Source: Oscillospiraceae bacterium
GTDB taxonomy: Bacteria; Bacillota; Clostridia; Oscillospirales; Ruminococcaceae
Direction: 5' to 3'
DNA: 16,264 nucleotides
Assembly: GCA_900768675.1 (NCBI GenBank)
Contig: CAAGDT010000036.1
Span: 1 to 16,264, forward strand
Part shown: in pieces, positions 1-7,004 of the stretch
Position numbering within the stretch: position 1 is the stretch's first letter
How the letters are laid out: each line of letters starts with the position of its first letter
The notes under the pieces: model-generated
Databases searched by the model: none
Seen by the model: only the letters and a program-made list of their open reading frames with translations
Told to the model about the DNA's origin: nothing
Translations under genes and position numbers: made by a program

Positions 1-302
1 AAAAATGCCGCTGTATAAGTTTCGTCGTTAAGCTCCGACAGCGTTCTTACCAGCCGCTTTCTGATTGTAACAGGCTTAACCCAGTTAAAAACCAGTATTC
101 CCGCCGCAAGACCTCCTGCAATATAACCTGCTGGATTTGTCGGGTTCTTGATTACAAGGTCAACTCCAAGCACAATTACAATGAGATAGACAATGGAGAA
201 AAGTATCTGCTTTTTCATAGCAAACTTGTTCTGAAAGGCAATATACGCCTTTTCAATTTCCTCCGTTTTAGCGTCAAAGCTTATCCTAAAAAGTTCTTTC
301 AT
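1..302 (-). CDS. YcxB-like membrane protein (partial, N-terminal part)
   Basis: This is an open frame on the minus strand, starting with ATG at 302-300 and still open at the left edge, so only about 100 residues are visible. It begins MKELFRISFDAKTEEIEKAY. After an amphipathic stretch come two hydrophobic segments (about residues 32-50 and 59-75) separated by a short loop, then a basic segment containing IRKRLVR. A short N-terminal region, two adjacent membrane helices and a soluble remainder is the pattern of the YcxB-like family, whose function is unknown. The start lies 12 bases after the stop of the upstream membrane-protein gene, with a GGTGGAG inside that gene's last codons as a possible ribosome binding site, so the two are probably co-transcribed. 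The family call is tentative; that this is a small membrane protein gene is well supported. Confidence 0.6.
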   Translation of the reverse strand, partial: MKELFRISFDAKTEEIEKAYIAFQNKFAMKKQILFSIVYLIVIVLGVDLVIKNPTNPAGYIAGGLAAGILVFNWVKPVTIRKRLVRTLSELNDETYTAAF

Positions 303-314
303 ATCATAAGTCCG

Positions 315-692
315 TCAGTGTACTCCACCCGAGACAAGCAGCAGTACTGCAAGAGCAATCATGCCTGCCGCCCCAAGAGCCGAGATAACGGCGTCGCCTT
401 TCTTTTTTTTGTGCAGGAACTTCGTAACGCAAAGTCCCAGATATATTCCGCCGGAAAAGAGTATGCCTGCCGCCGAAAGAGTAAAGTCCCCGCCGGTAAC
501 AAGTGTAAACGCACAGGCAAGCCAAGTAATCAGCACCGCCCATTTGAAGATTTTCCGTGCGTCAGCACAGATGTCCCCGTCCTCAAACTCAATCTTGTCC
601 ATCACTGACTCGTGCTTCTCTGCATCGGAATAAATCTTCTCCATCCGGTTAAGCTTATCTATCTGCTTCTGATTGTTTTCTTCCGAATTCAT
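315..692 (-). CDS. small three-helix membrane protein, unknown function
   Basis: This 125-residue protein has an acidic, soluble N-terminus (about residues 1-45, rich in E, D and K) and three hydrophobic segments at about 48-66, 70-92 and 100-121. A basic KKKK loop sits between helices 2 and 3 and suggests that loop is cytoplasmic. I recognise no family motif and assign no function. The start is supported by AAAGGA six bases upstream of ATG. The next gene, YcxB-like, follows 12 bases after the stop, so the two probably form a unit. The upstream side is repeat element A, which separates the pair from gyrB; I saw no convincing promoter there, so the pair may depend on gyrB read-through or on a promoter inside the repeat. 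The open frames on the opposite strand are shadows. Confidence 0.7.
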   Translation of the reverse strand: MNSEENNQKQIDKLNRMEKIYSDAEKHESVMDKIEFEDGDICADARKIFKWAVLITWLACAFTLVTGGDFTLSAAGILFSGGIYLGLCVTKFLHKKKKGDAVISALGAAGMIALAVLLLVSGGVH

Positions 693-712
693 AGGATTCC
701 TTTCATTTGTTC

Positions 713-1054
713 TGAGATTTTATTGAGAGATTTTAAGAGATTTTGAGATTTTGAGATTTTGAGCCAAGGGGCTGCCCGCCCCCTTGACCCGTTTGAAGCT
801 TGATTAATGCATTTGGTTTATGGGGTGAGTTTTATTGCACATTCGCAGCTTTTCTGCATTATTTTTCTCTCGATTCTGCTTAATGAGGCAGTAACGATTA
901 TCGCTGTTTTTTATACTGTTCGCAACGCTCGAAATAAACCGCGAAGCGTCTGAAAGTTTTTCGCGCAGCTTGCTGCGAGCCTTCTTTACAAAAAGGCTGA
1001 AAATCTTTTTCTCTCAAAACCTCTCTACTCTCTTATTCTCTCCAAAAATCTCAA
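713..1054. repeat. Intergenic repeat element A (GAGATTTT-bounded)
   Basis: This gene-free stretch fills the gap between the small membrane protein and the gyrB stop. The left end is a tract of degenerate GAGATTTT units (713-773). The right end is a matching inverted tract rich in CTCTC and AAAATCTC (about 1001-1053). Two inner blocks, 782-860 and 938-1017, reappear in inverted orientation at 5582-5660 and 5417-5496 (element B) with about 85-90 percent identity by eye, while the segment between them (about 861-937) differs. Small hairpins are present, for example CGCAGC/GCTGCG near 962-977 and AGCCTT/AAGGCT near 978-998. No open frame here looks coding. Probably a non-autonomous or REP-like intergenic repeat. 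Confidence 0.75.
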
Positions 1055-3043
1055 TTAAATATCAAGATTCTCCGCATATCTTGCGTTGGTTTCGATAAAT
1101 TCACGGCGGGGTTCTACCTTGTCGCCCATGAGGATTGAGAAAATCATATCTGCTTTGGCGGCGTCCTCCATGCTTACTTTAAGCATGGTGCGGCGTTCGG
1201 GGTCCATGGTGGTTTCCCAGAGCTGGTCGGGGTCCATTTCACCAAGACCTTTGTAGCGCTGAACCTCTACCTTAGCGCCATTTTCGCCGGAAAGCTCTGC
1301 TATATAAGCGTCACGCTCCTCGTCCGAGAAGGCGTAGCGCACCTGCTTGCCCTTAAATACCTTGAAAAGAGGGGGCTGTGCGAGGTAAACGTGACCCTGC
1401 TCGATAAGGGGGCGCATAAAGCGGAAGAAGAAGGTGAGAAGAAGTGTTCTGATATGAGCGCCGTCAACATCGGCATCCGCCATAACCACAATTCTTCCGT
1501 AGCGCAGCTTTGTAATATCGAAATCTTCTCCGATACCCGTACCGAGGGCTTTTACTACGGGAAGCAGCTTCTCGTTGCTGTAAACCTTGTCGGCTCTTGC
1601 CTTTTCAACGTTGAGCATCTTGCCCCAGAGGGGAAGAATAGCCTGAAAGGCGCTGTTTCTGCCCTGCTTTGCAGAGCCGCCCGCCGAGTCTCCCTCGACA
1701 ATGTATATTTCTGTTCTTGTTGTGTCCTTTTCGTAGCAGTCAGCAAGCTTACCGGGAAGACCTGCCCCGTCAGCTACCGACTTTCTCTTGGCTTCCATAG
1801 CTCTCTTTGCAGCGTCACGGGCAGCCTGTGAGTTTATAGCCTTTGTTACAACGATATTTGCGGTGTCGGGGTGTTCCTCAAAGTAGTAGGTAAGCTTTTC
1901 GGTAACGATTTTGTAAACTGCGGGAGCAACCTCCGGGTTTCCAAGCTTGCCCTTTGTCTGTCCCTCAAATTCACATTCGGGCACCTTTACGGAAATAACG
2001 GCGTTAATCGCCTCTCTGATTGCCTCTCCCGAAAGGGGAACGAATTCCTTCTTGTCCTCGTCCTTCTTAGAGCCCTTTTTCGGCTTTTTAGCGGAAGCCT
2101 GCTGCTCCTGATAAGCCTTTGCAAAGTCGTTTATAACCTTGTTGAGAGCTTTTTTGAATGCAGTTTCGTGAGTACCGCCGTCTATGGTGTGAATGTTGTT
2201 GGCAAAGGAGCGGAATGCCTCGCTGTTGAAATCGGTGTTGTACTGGAAGGCAGCCTCAACGGTAATGTCGTCAACAACTCCGTTAAGGTAGATAACGTCC
2301 GGGTGAAGCTTGTCAGCGCCCCGCATTTCCTGAAGCCACTCAACATAGCTTACAATACCGCCCTCGTAGTGAAGGCTCTCTCCCTTAACGTTATCCTCGT
2401 CCCTTAAATCCGTAAGATTTATAAGCAGTCCGCCGTTAAGGAACGCCTGTTCTCTTAAACGGTCGAGAAGTGTGTCATAGTCGTAAACGGTTTCGTGGAA
2501 AATCTGTCCGTCGGGCTTGAAGCGTACCTTTGTGCCGCATTTCGAGGTCTTACCGATAACCTTCATCTGCTCGTCGTAATGACCACGCTGGAAGCGCTGG
2601 AAGTGGATTTCCTTTCCGTCGTAAACCTCAAGCTCCAGCCACTCCGAAAGTGCGTTAACTACCGAAGCGCCAACGCCGTGCAGACCGCCGGAAACCTTAT
2701 ATCCGCCGCCGCCGAACTTACCGCCTGCGTGAAGCACGGTATAAACGACGGTAGCCGCGGAAATACCCTCCTTAGGGTGAATACCCGTAGGAATACCTCG
2801 TCCGTTGTCGGTTACTTCTATAATATCTCCGGGGAGAATTTTTACGTCTATCTGTGTGCAGTAGCCTGCAAGCGCCTCGTCTATTGCGTTGTCCACAATC
2901 TCGTAAACAAGGTGGTGCAGACCGCTGGGGCCTGTTGAGCCGATATACATACCGGGTCTTTTGCGTACTGCCTCAAGACCCTCTAAAATCTGAATATCGC
3001 TGGCGTCGTATTCGTGATTAACTACCTTTGTGTTTTCGTCCAT
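1055..3043 (-). CDS. gyrB: DNA gyrase subunit B
   Basis: ATPase subunit of the type II topoisomerase that introduces negative supercoils, acting with GyrA in the cytoplasm. Read from ATG at 3043 it has 662 residues. Visible motifs in order: the GHKL ATP-binding fold with EIVDNAIDEA (about 48-57) and DNGRGIP (79-85), the GGLHGVGASVVNAL ATP lid (119-132), a transducer domain, the TOPRIM motif EGDSAGGS (450-457) with DADVDG metal ligands (523-528), and a C-terminus ending in EPRREFIETNARYAENLDI. The RREFIE ending favours GyrB over ParE. A lysine-rich insertion (about 317-334) sits in the transducer region and makes the protein slightly longer than the usual 635-650. A TTG at 3055 could extend it by four codons, but AAAGG lies only one base before it; the same AAAGG is 13 bases before the ATG, which I prefer. 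No gyrA, recF or dnaA is adjacent. Confidence 0.97.
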   Translation of the reverse strand: MDENTKVVNHEYDASDIQILEGLEAVRKRPGMYIGSTGPSGLHHLVYEIVDNAIDEALAGYCTQIDVKILPGDIIEVTDNGRGIPTGIHPKEGISAATVVYTVLHAGGKFGGGGYKVSGGLHGVGASVVNALSEWLELEVYDGKEIHFQRFQRGHYDEQMKVIGKTSKCGTKVRFKPDGQIFHETVYDYDTLLDRLREQAFLNGGLLINLTDLRDEDNVKGESLHYEGGIVSYVEWLQEMRGADKLHPDVIYLNGVVDDITVEAAFQYNTDFNSEAFRSFANNIHTIDGGTHETAFKKALNKVINDFAKAYQEQQASAKKPKKGSKKDEDKKEFVPLSGEAIREAINAVISVKVPECEFEGQTKGKLGNPEVAPAVYKIVTEKLTYYFEEHPDTANIVVTKAINSQAARDAAKRAMEAKRKSVADGAGLPGKLADCYEKDTTRTEIYIVEGDSAGGSAKQGRNSAFQAILPLWGKMLNVEKARADKVYSNEKLLPVVKALGTGIGEDFDITKLRYGRIVVMADADVDGAHIRTLLLTFFFRFMRPLIEQGHVYLAQPPLFKVFKGKQVRYAFSDEERDAYIAELSGENGAKVEVQRYKGLGEMDPDQLWETTMDPERRTMLKVSMEDAAKADMIFSILMGDKVEPRREFIETNARYAENLDI

Positions 3044-3082
3044 TATTCTGACCAAGCCTTTCTTGTGGCGGAATATTCAGCC

Positions 3083-3270
3083 GTATAACCTATATTATAT
3101 AATAGTATATCCCATTATACCATAAAACGGCAGAAATAGCAAGCAAATAAATCACAAATTTTCGCTTTTTAATAAAAATAAGCCTCTTTTTTCTCCTAAA
3201 AATCAGATTTTTTGCAAATTTATCCAAAGTTTTCCGCATTAATTGACAAAAGCAAAAATATAGGTTATAC
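3083..3270. repeat. 12-base inverted repeat spanning the divergent gyrB/lipoprotein promoters
   Basis: GTATAACCTATA at 3083-3094 is the exact reverse complement of TATAGGTTATAC at 3259-3270. The right arm overlaps the -10 box of the lipoprotein promoter; the left arm lies just downstream of the gyrB transcription start. The arms are about 165 bases apart. This could be a pair of operator half-sites or chance in an AT-rich region. Confidence 0.4.
3114..3142 (-). promoter_or_regulatory. Sigma-70 type promoter for gyrB
   Basis: On the minus strand the -35 TTGCTA (3142-3137) is separated by exactly 17 bases from a consensus -10 TATAAT (3119-3114). Transcription would start near 3107, giving a leader of about 65 bases before the gyrB ATG. 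That leader contains one arm (3083-3094) of a 12-base inverted repeat whose other arm overlaps the divergent promoter. Confidence 0.7.
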
Positions 3271-3271
3271 T
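3243..3271 (+). promoter_or_regulatory. Sigma-70 type promoter for the LppM-like lipoprotein
   Basis: Perfect -35 TTGACA (3243-3248), 17-base spacer and near-consensus -10 TATACT (3266-3271). The predicted start near 3278 gives a leader of about 60 bases before the ATG at 3338. It diverges from the gyrB promoter. Confidence 0.8.
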
Positions 3272-3337
3272 GGAAAAAAGGCGGAAAACCGCCTGCAAGA
3301 AAAAACTGCACGACAAATGTCGGGAAAGGAAAACAAT

Positions 3338-4246
3338 ATGAAGAAAATACTTAAAAGAGCCGCTGCGGCGGTATCGCTGCTGATGGTGCTTATGCTTGCC
3401 TGCTCCTGTATGGATATGGAAACAGGAATTATCTTTAAGGATGACGGAAACGCAAGGGTTTATTGCGATATGACCGTTGACGAGGAGCTTCTTAAAGAGG
3501 CGGGAAAGACGAAGGAGGAGTTTCTCCAGTCTGTTTCCGGAAGCGAGGACTCCGAACAATTCAAGAGCTGGAACAAGGAAGAGGTAACAAAGACAATTTC
3601 GGGAAAGACCTATTTCGGTATCCGTTACTTTATTGACAAGTCCCGTGATGAGCTTGCAGATTTAAAGAACATAAACGATAGCGAGCTATCCTGTGAAATC
3701 AAGAACGAAGGCGGAAAACTAAGCGTAAAAATGGTTGTGGCAGGTACGGGAGAAATGAGCGGCGGAGATGCGGCAAATTACATAGCTCAGGGAATGATGA
3801 ACGTAAGATTCCGTATTACCGCTCCCTTTGAGCTTCTCGAAACCAACGGCACAAAGGACGAGGACGGCTCTGTCTGCTGGGATCTTCTCCCGGTTATGAC
3901 AGGCAGCGTAAGCTCCCTTGAAATGACTGCCGTTTACAATAAGAGCGGCATTAATCTCGTTCTTATACTCTGTATTGCAGGCGGCGTTGTAGTTGTTGCA
4001 GGTATAATAATCGTAGTTGTACTGCTCACAAAGAAGAAGCCCGCTGCTGCTCCTGTTCCTATGGGAACAATTATCGGTGGGCAGCCCGAACAGCAGACCG
4101 CTCCCGTTCAGCAGACTGTTCCCGCACAGCAGCCTGCCCCCGCAGAACAGCCCGCACCCGTTACGGCGAAGTTCTGCAAGGACTGCGGCGCAAAGATAGA
4201 GGAGGGCTCAAAGTTCTGCATTAACTGCGGAGCTAAGCAGGGCTGA
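3338..4246 (+). CDS. LppM-like lipoprotein with transmembrane helix and C-terminal zinc ribbon
   Basis: This is a 302-residue envelope protein. A basic, hydrophobic signal (about 1-21) ends in MLACSC, so lipidation at C22 or C24 is likely. The following region (about 25-200) starts DMETGIIFKDDGNARVYCDM and resembles the LppM domain of bacterial lipoproteins. A long hydrophobic helix (about 205-231) is followed by KKK, a Pro/Gln/Ala-rich linker (about 235-276) and a zinc ribbon with C280, C283, C294 and C297 in CxxCG/CxxCG form. The predicted topology is an outside N-terminal domain and an inside zinc ribbon. An in-frame ATG at 3212 lies before the promoter; ATG 3338 has AAAGGA seven bases upstream and begins a proper signal peptide, so I chose it. 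It is transcribed alone, with its own promoter and terminator. Function unknown. Confidence 0.8.
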   Translation: MKKILKRAAAAVSLLMVLMLACSCMDMETGIIFKDDGNARVYCDMTVDEELLKEAGKTKEEFLQSVSGSEDSEQFKSWNKEEVTKTISGKTYFGIRYFIDKSRDELADLKNINDSELSCEIKNEGGKLSVKMVVAGTGEMSGGDAANYIAQGMMNVRFRITAPFELLETNGTKDEDGSVCWDLLPVMTGSVSSLEMTAVYNKSGINLVLILCIAGGVVVVAGIIIVVVLLTKKKPAAAPVPMGTIIGGQPEQQTAPVQQTVPAQQPAPAEQPAPVTAKFCKDCGAKIEEGSKFCINCGAKQG

Positions 4247-4262
4247 TAAAAAAGAAAAGGAC

Positions 4263-4302
4263 AATAAGCGCTCTCAAATCAAAGGGCGCTTATTTTCTTT
4301 TA
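4263..4302 (+). terminator. Intrinsic terminator after the LppM-like gene
   Basis: A 12-bp stem with one G-T wobble, AATAAGCGCTCT (4263-4274) with AGGGCGCTTATT (4283-4294), has an eight-base loop and runs into a T-rich tract. It separates the lipoprotein gene from the tsaD promoter. Confidence 0.85.
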
Positions 4303-4306
4303 TCTA

Positions 4307-4335
4307 TTGCAAAACCAAAAGATTTGCGCTATAAT
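4307..4335 (+). promoter_or_regulatory. Sigma-70 type promoter for tsaD
   Basis: -35 TTGCAA (4307-4312), 17-base spacer, consensus -10 TATAAT (4330-4335). The predicted start near 4342 lies downstream of the upstream in-frame ATG at 4324, which rules out that longer start and supports ATG 4372. Confidence 0.8.
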
Positions 4336-4371
4336 AAATGTACCAAAACAGAAAAACGAAAAGGAAAAAAT

Positions 4372-5370
4372 ATGAAAATACTTGCAATAGAAAGCTCCTG
4401 CGACGAAACTGCTGCTGCGGTAGTCGAGGACGGACGAAAAATAATATCAAACGTGGTTGCAACCCAGATAGAGGAGCACAAGCTTTACGGCGGAGTTGTG
4501 CCCGAAATCGCCTCCCGCCGCCACTGCGAAAGCATTGTTGGTGTAGTTGACGAGGCTCTTTTAAGTGCAGGAACTGCTCTTACGGATATAGATGCAATAG
4601 CCGTAACCTACGCTCCCGGACTTATCGGCGCACTTCTTGTTGGAGTAAACTTTGCGAAAGGTCTTGCTCTTGCTTCGGGAAAGCCTCTTATCCCCGTTCA
4701 TCACATCAAGGGACACATCGCTGCCAACTATATTGCCCACCCCGACCTTAAGCCGCCCTATCTATGTCTTGTAGCCTCAGGCGGACACTCCCACATAATG
4801 AAGGTAAACACCTACACGGATTTTGAGACCATAGGAAGAACGCTTGACGACGCAGCAGGCGAAGCCTTCGACAAGGCTGCCCGTGCTATGGGCTTTACCT
4901 ATCCCGGCGGAGTGCATATCGACAAGGCGGCAAAGACCGGCGACCCGAAAAAGTACAAGCTCCCCCGCCCCAAAACTCAGAACCCCTACGATTTCAGCTT
5001 TTCGGGTCTTAAGACGAATGTAATTAATCTTGTGCATAATGCTTCGCAAAAAGGCGAGGAGATAGACATAAACTCCCTTGCTGCCTCTTTTCAGTACACT
5101 GTTGCGGATATTCTTACCTCCCGTTTCGTAGCCGCCGCCCTTGATAACGGCTACAAGACCGCCGCCCTCGCAGGCGGAGTAGCCGCCAACTCAGCCCTCA
5201 GAGAAATGTTAGAGCAGCGCTGCAAAAAGCACGGCATTAATCTCTATATCCCTCCCGTCTCCCTCTGCGGCGACAACGCCGCCATGATAGGCAGTCAGGC
5301 ATTCTACGAATACTCCTCCGGCATCACCGCCGACGGCTCCCTCAACGCTGTAGCAACCCTGCCGCTTTGA
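4372..5370 (+). CDS. tsaD: tRNA N6-adenosine threonylcarbamoyltransferase
   Basis: Catalyses transfer of the threonylcarbamoyl group from TC-AMP to A37 of ANN-decoding tRNAs (t6A modification), in the cytoplasm with TsaB and TsaE. The product has 332 residues, the normal family length. It begins MKILAIESSCDETAAAVVED, the ASKHA phosphate-1 region. The metal-binding HHIKGH (residues 110-115, ligands H111 and H115) is present, as are ASGGHS (about 135-140), the substrate region around FSGLK, GGVAANSALR and the C-terminal CGDNAAMIG with the metal-binding aspartate. The start is set by AAGGA at 4361-4365, seven bases before ATG, and by the promoter at 4307-4335. It appears monocistronic; tsaB, tsaE and rimI are not in view. 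Repeat element B starts directly at its stop codon. Confidence 0.97.
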   Translation: MKILAIESSCDETAAAVVEDGRKIISNVVATQIEEHKLYGGVVPEIASRRHCESIVGVVDEALLSAGTALTDIDAIAVTYAPGLIGALLVGVNFAKGLALASGKPLIPVHHIKGHIAANYIAHPDLKPPYLCLVASGGHSHIMKVNTYTDFETIGRTLDDAAGEAFDKAARAMGFTYPGGVHIDKAAKTGDPKKYKLPRPKTQNPYDFSFSGLKTNVINLVHNASQKGEEIDINSLAASFQYTVADILTSRFVAAALDNGYKTAALAGGVAANSALREMLEQRCKKHGINLYIPPVSLCGDNAAMIGSQAFYEYSSGITADGSLNAVATLPL

Positions 5371-5850
5371 GATTTTGTGAGAGAATGAGAGAGAAGAGAG
5401 TTTGAGATAAGAGAGCTTGAGAGAAAAAGATTTTCAGCCTTTTTGTAAGAAGGGACCGCAGCAAGCTGCGCGGAAAACTTTCAGACGCTTCGCGGTTAAG
5501 CGGCGACCTTTCAGAATAAAAGGATACAACAGCAAGGTTTATTGCCTTGCTGTTTTGTTTTTGCGGCGGGTCTGCAAAAAATTCAGCAGAAAAACTGCGA
5601 ATGTGCTTCAAAATGTACCCCATAAATCAAATGCATTAATCAAGCTTCAATCGGGTCAAGCGCCGTTGCGCTTGCCGGGGGTATGCTCAAAAATCTATGA
5701 TTTTTGAGCCCGTCGGTATGCGCTATGGCGCATACCTCCTCAAGAGGAAGAATTGATTATAATGGGGCGGGTAGTCCCCTTGCTCAAAATCTCAAAATTT
5801 CTGAAAATCTCTGAAAATCTCTCAAAATCTCCCAAAATTCTCTGCTCTCA
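5371..5850. repeat. Intergenic repeat element B (inverted relative of A, with extra palindromes)
   Basis: This 480-base gene-free stretch begins at the base after the tsaD stop. GAGA-rich tracts bound the left end (5371-5430), and CTCAAAATCT/CTGAAAATCT units bound the right end (5783-5850). Blocks 5417-5496 and 5582-5660 are inverted copies of element A blocks 938-1017 and 782-860. The unit between the blocks differs from A and contains the hairpin AACAGCAAGG/CCTTGCTGTT. Relative to A there is an extra insert of about 103 bases (5661-5763) packed with palindromes. A and B have the same orientation relative to their preceding genes (gyrB and tsaD), each starting at or just after the stop codon. 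The open frames here look like chance. From 5851 to 5909 I see nothing further. Confidence 0.75.
5657..5736. repeat. Three-palindrome cluster nested in element B
   Basis: Three perfect hairpins occur in series: CAAGCGC/GCGCTTG (5657-5663 and 5668-5674, loop CGTT); GCTCAAAAATC/GATTTTTGAGC (5685-5695 and 5699-5709, loop TAT); and GGTATGCGC/GCGCATACC (5715-5723 and 5728-5736, loop TATG). Apart from the first half-arm, this segment is missing from element A, whose flanking sequence runs straight through. Confidence 0.85.
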
Positions 5851-5909
5851 CTATGAAATATACCCATAGTCGGGTGAGCGGGCGGGGGAAAATTCTGTGA
5901 AAATACTGA

Positions 5910-5938
5910 TTGTAAAGGGGCTTTGGGGGTGGTATAAT
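5910..5938 (+). promoter_or_regulatory. Sigma-70 type promoter for the M42 peptidase operon
   Basis: -35 TTGTAA (5910-5915), a G-rich 17-base spacer and consensus -10 TATAAT (5933-5938). The predicted start near 5945 gives a leader of about 30 bases carrying the strong ribosome binding site AGGGAGG before ATG 5976. Confidence 0.7.
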
Positions 5939-5975
5939 AAAAACAATGTTATGCTGTAAGGAAAGGGAGGTTTTT

Positions 5976-7004
5976 ATGGAAATTGAGGGAACGCTTGAAG
6001 CGCTCTGCGGGGCAGAGGGCGTTTCAGGGGCGGAGAGTGCCGCTTGTAAAGCGGCGCTTGATATTCTGAAAAAATATACGGATAATGCCGAAACTACGCC
6101 TTTTGGCTGCGTGCGGGGCTTTATCGGGGATAAAAATAACGGGCTTAAAACCGTTATGCTTGAAGCCCATATTGACGAAATCGGCTTTATCGTTACCTAT
6201 ATCGACGAAAAGGGCTTTGTTAAGGCAGGTCGCTGCGGCGGCACGGACAGCAGGCTTTACGCTGCCCAGACCGTAACAATTCACGGTGAAAAGGGCTGTA
6301 TAAAGGGAGTTGTGGCTACTCTCCCGCCCCACGTTGCTGCTGACTCAAAAAAAACAATGAAAATCGAGGATATGTCAATTGATACGGGCTACAGCAAGGA
6401 GCAGCTTCTAAAGCTTATTGCCCCCGGAGACAGAATTACAATAGATTCCGGCTTTACCCGCCTTTCGGGCAGCAGAGTTACCTCAAAGGCTCTTGACGAC
6501 CGGGCGGGAGTTGCAGCTGTTCTCTACGCTCTTGAGCTTGTAAAGGACAAGCAGCTTAAGTATAACGTTGAAATCCTTTTTGCGGGGCAGGAGGAAACCG
6601 GCAGCCGTGGCGCAATTATCGAAGCCTATAACTCAGCCGCCGATTTTGCTATTGCAACAGACGTAAGCTACGCCTATACTCCCGACGCTAAGCGTGAAAA
6701 GTGCGGAGATATGGGAAAGGGCGCTATGATAGGGGTTTCTCCCTCGCTGGATATGCCGCTTACCGAGGAATTGAAGCGGCTCTGTAAAGAAAAAAATATT
6801 CCTTATCAGCTTGAAATTATGGGCGGAGAAACGGGAACAGACGCAGACGAAATAGGTGTTTCAAAGGGCGGAATCAAAACCGCTTTAGTTTCAATCCCCC
6901 TTAAATATATGCATACGCCCGTAGAAGTGATTGATACCGAGGACGTTAAGTCCGTGGGTCGCATCATGGCGGAGTTCTTAACGGGAGGTGAGGCAGATGT
7001 ATGA
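5976..7004 (+). CDS. M42 family metallopeptidase (aminopeptidase), first paralogue
   Basis: This 342-residue cytoplasmic di-metal aminopeptidase belongs to the M42 (FrvX/TET/glutamyl aminopeptidase) family, which forms large peptide-trimming assemblies. Metal ligands and catalytic residues are visible: H65 and D67 in AHIDEIG, bridging D174 in KALDDRAG, general base E206 with E207 in GQEETGSRG, D229 in ATDVS, and H313 in YMHTPVEVID. The length is typical. The longer frame from 5946 begins with an unlikely MLCCKEREVF; ATG 5976 has AGGGAGG at 5964-5970 and I chose it. It is the first gene of a three-gene operon and overlaps the next start by eight bases. Substrate specificity cannot be read from the sequence; members act on short peptides from the N-terminus. 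It may co-assemble with the following paralogue. Confidence 0.92.
   Translation: MEIEGTLEALCGAEGVSGAESAACKAALDILKKYTDNAETTPFGCVRGFIGDKNNGLKTVMLEAHIDEIGFIVTYIDEKGFVKAGRCGGTDSRLYAAQTVTIHGEKGCIKGVVATLPPHVAADSKKTMKIEDMSIDTGYSKEQLLKLIAPGDRITIDSGFTRLSGSRVTSKALDDRAGVAAVLYALELVKDKQLKYNVEILFAGQEETGSRGAIIEAYNSAADFAIATDVSYAYTPDAKREKCGDMGKGAMIGVSPSLDMPLTEELKRLCKEKNIPYQLEIMGGETGTDADEIGVSKGGIKTALVSIPLKYMHTPVEVIDTEDVKSVGRIMAEFLTGGEADV

Noticed and set aside
713..773. Short GAGATTTT tandem units as a CRISPR array or satellite
   Set aside because: Units are 8-11 bases, degenerate and without spacers; they are the ends of a dispersed repeat element.
976..998. AGCCTT/AAGGCT hairpin as a gyrB terminator
   Set aside because: On the gyrB strand the stem is only 6 bp and is followed by GC-rich sequence, not a T-run.
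1391..2938. Several long plus-strand frames opposite gyrB
   Set aside because: They are antisense shadows of a clear gyrB reading frame, with no ribosome binding sites or recognisable domains.
3220..3228. TTATCCAAA near gyrB as a DnaA box / replication origin
   Set aside because: A single site with two mismatches to TTATCCACA; no cluster of boxes, and no dnaA, dnaN or recF nearby.
5417..5707. Open reading frame of 96 codons after tsaD, and an opposing 93-codon frame at 5342-5623
   Set aside because: Both lie in repeat element B. The composition is arginine/lysine/phenylalanine-rich as in chance frames, there is no ribosome binding site, and the related element A does not keep the frame.
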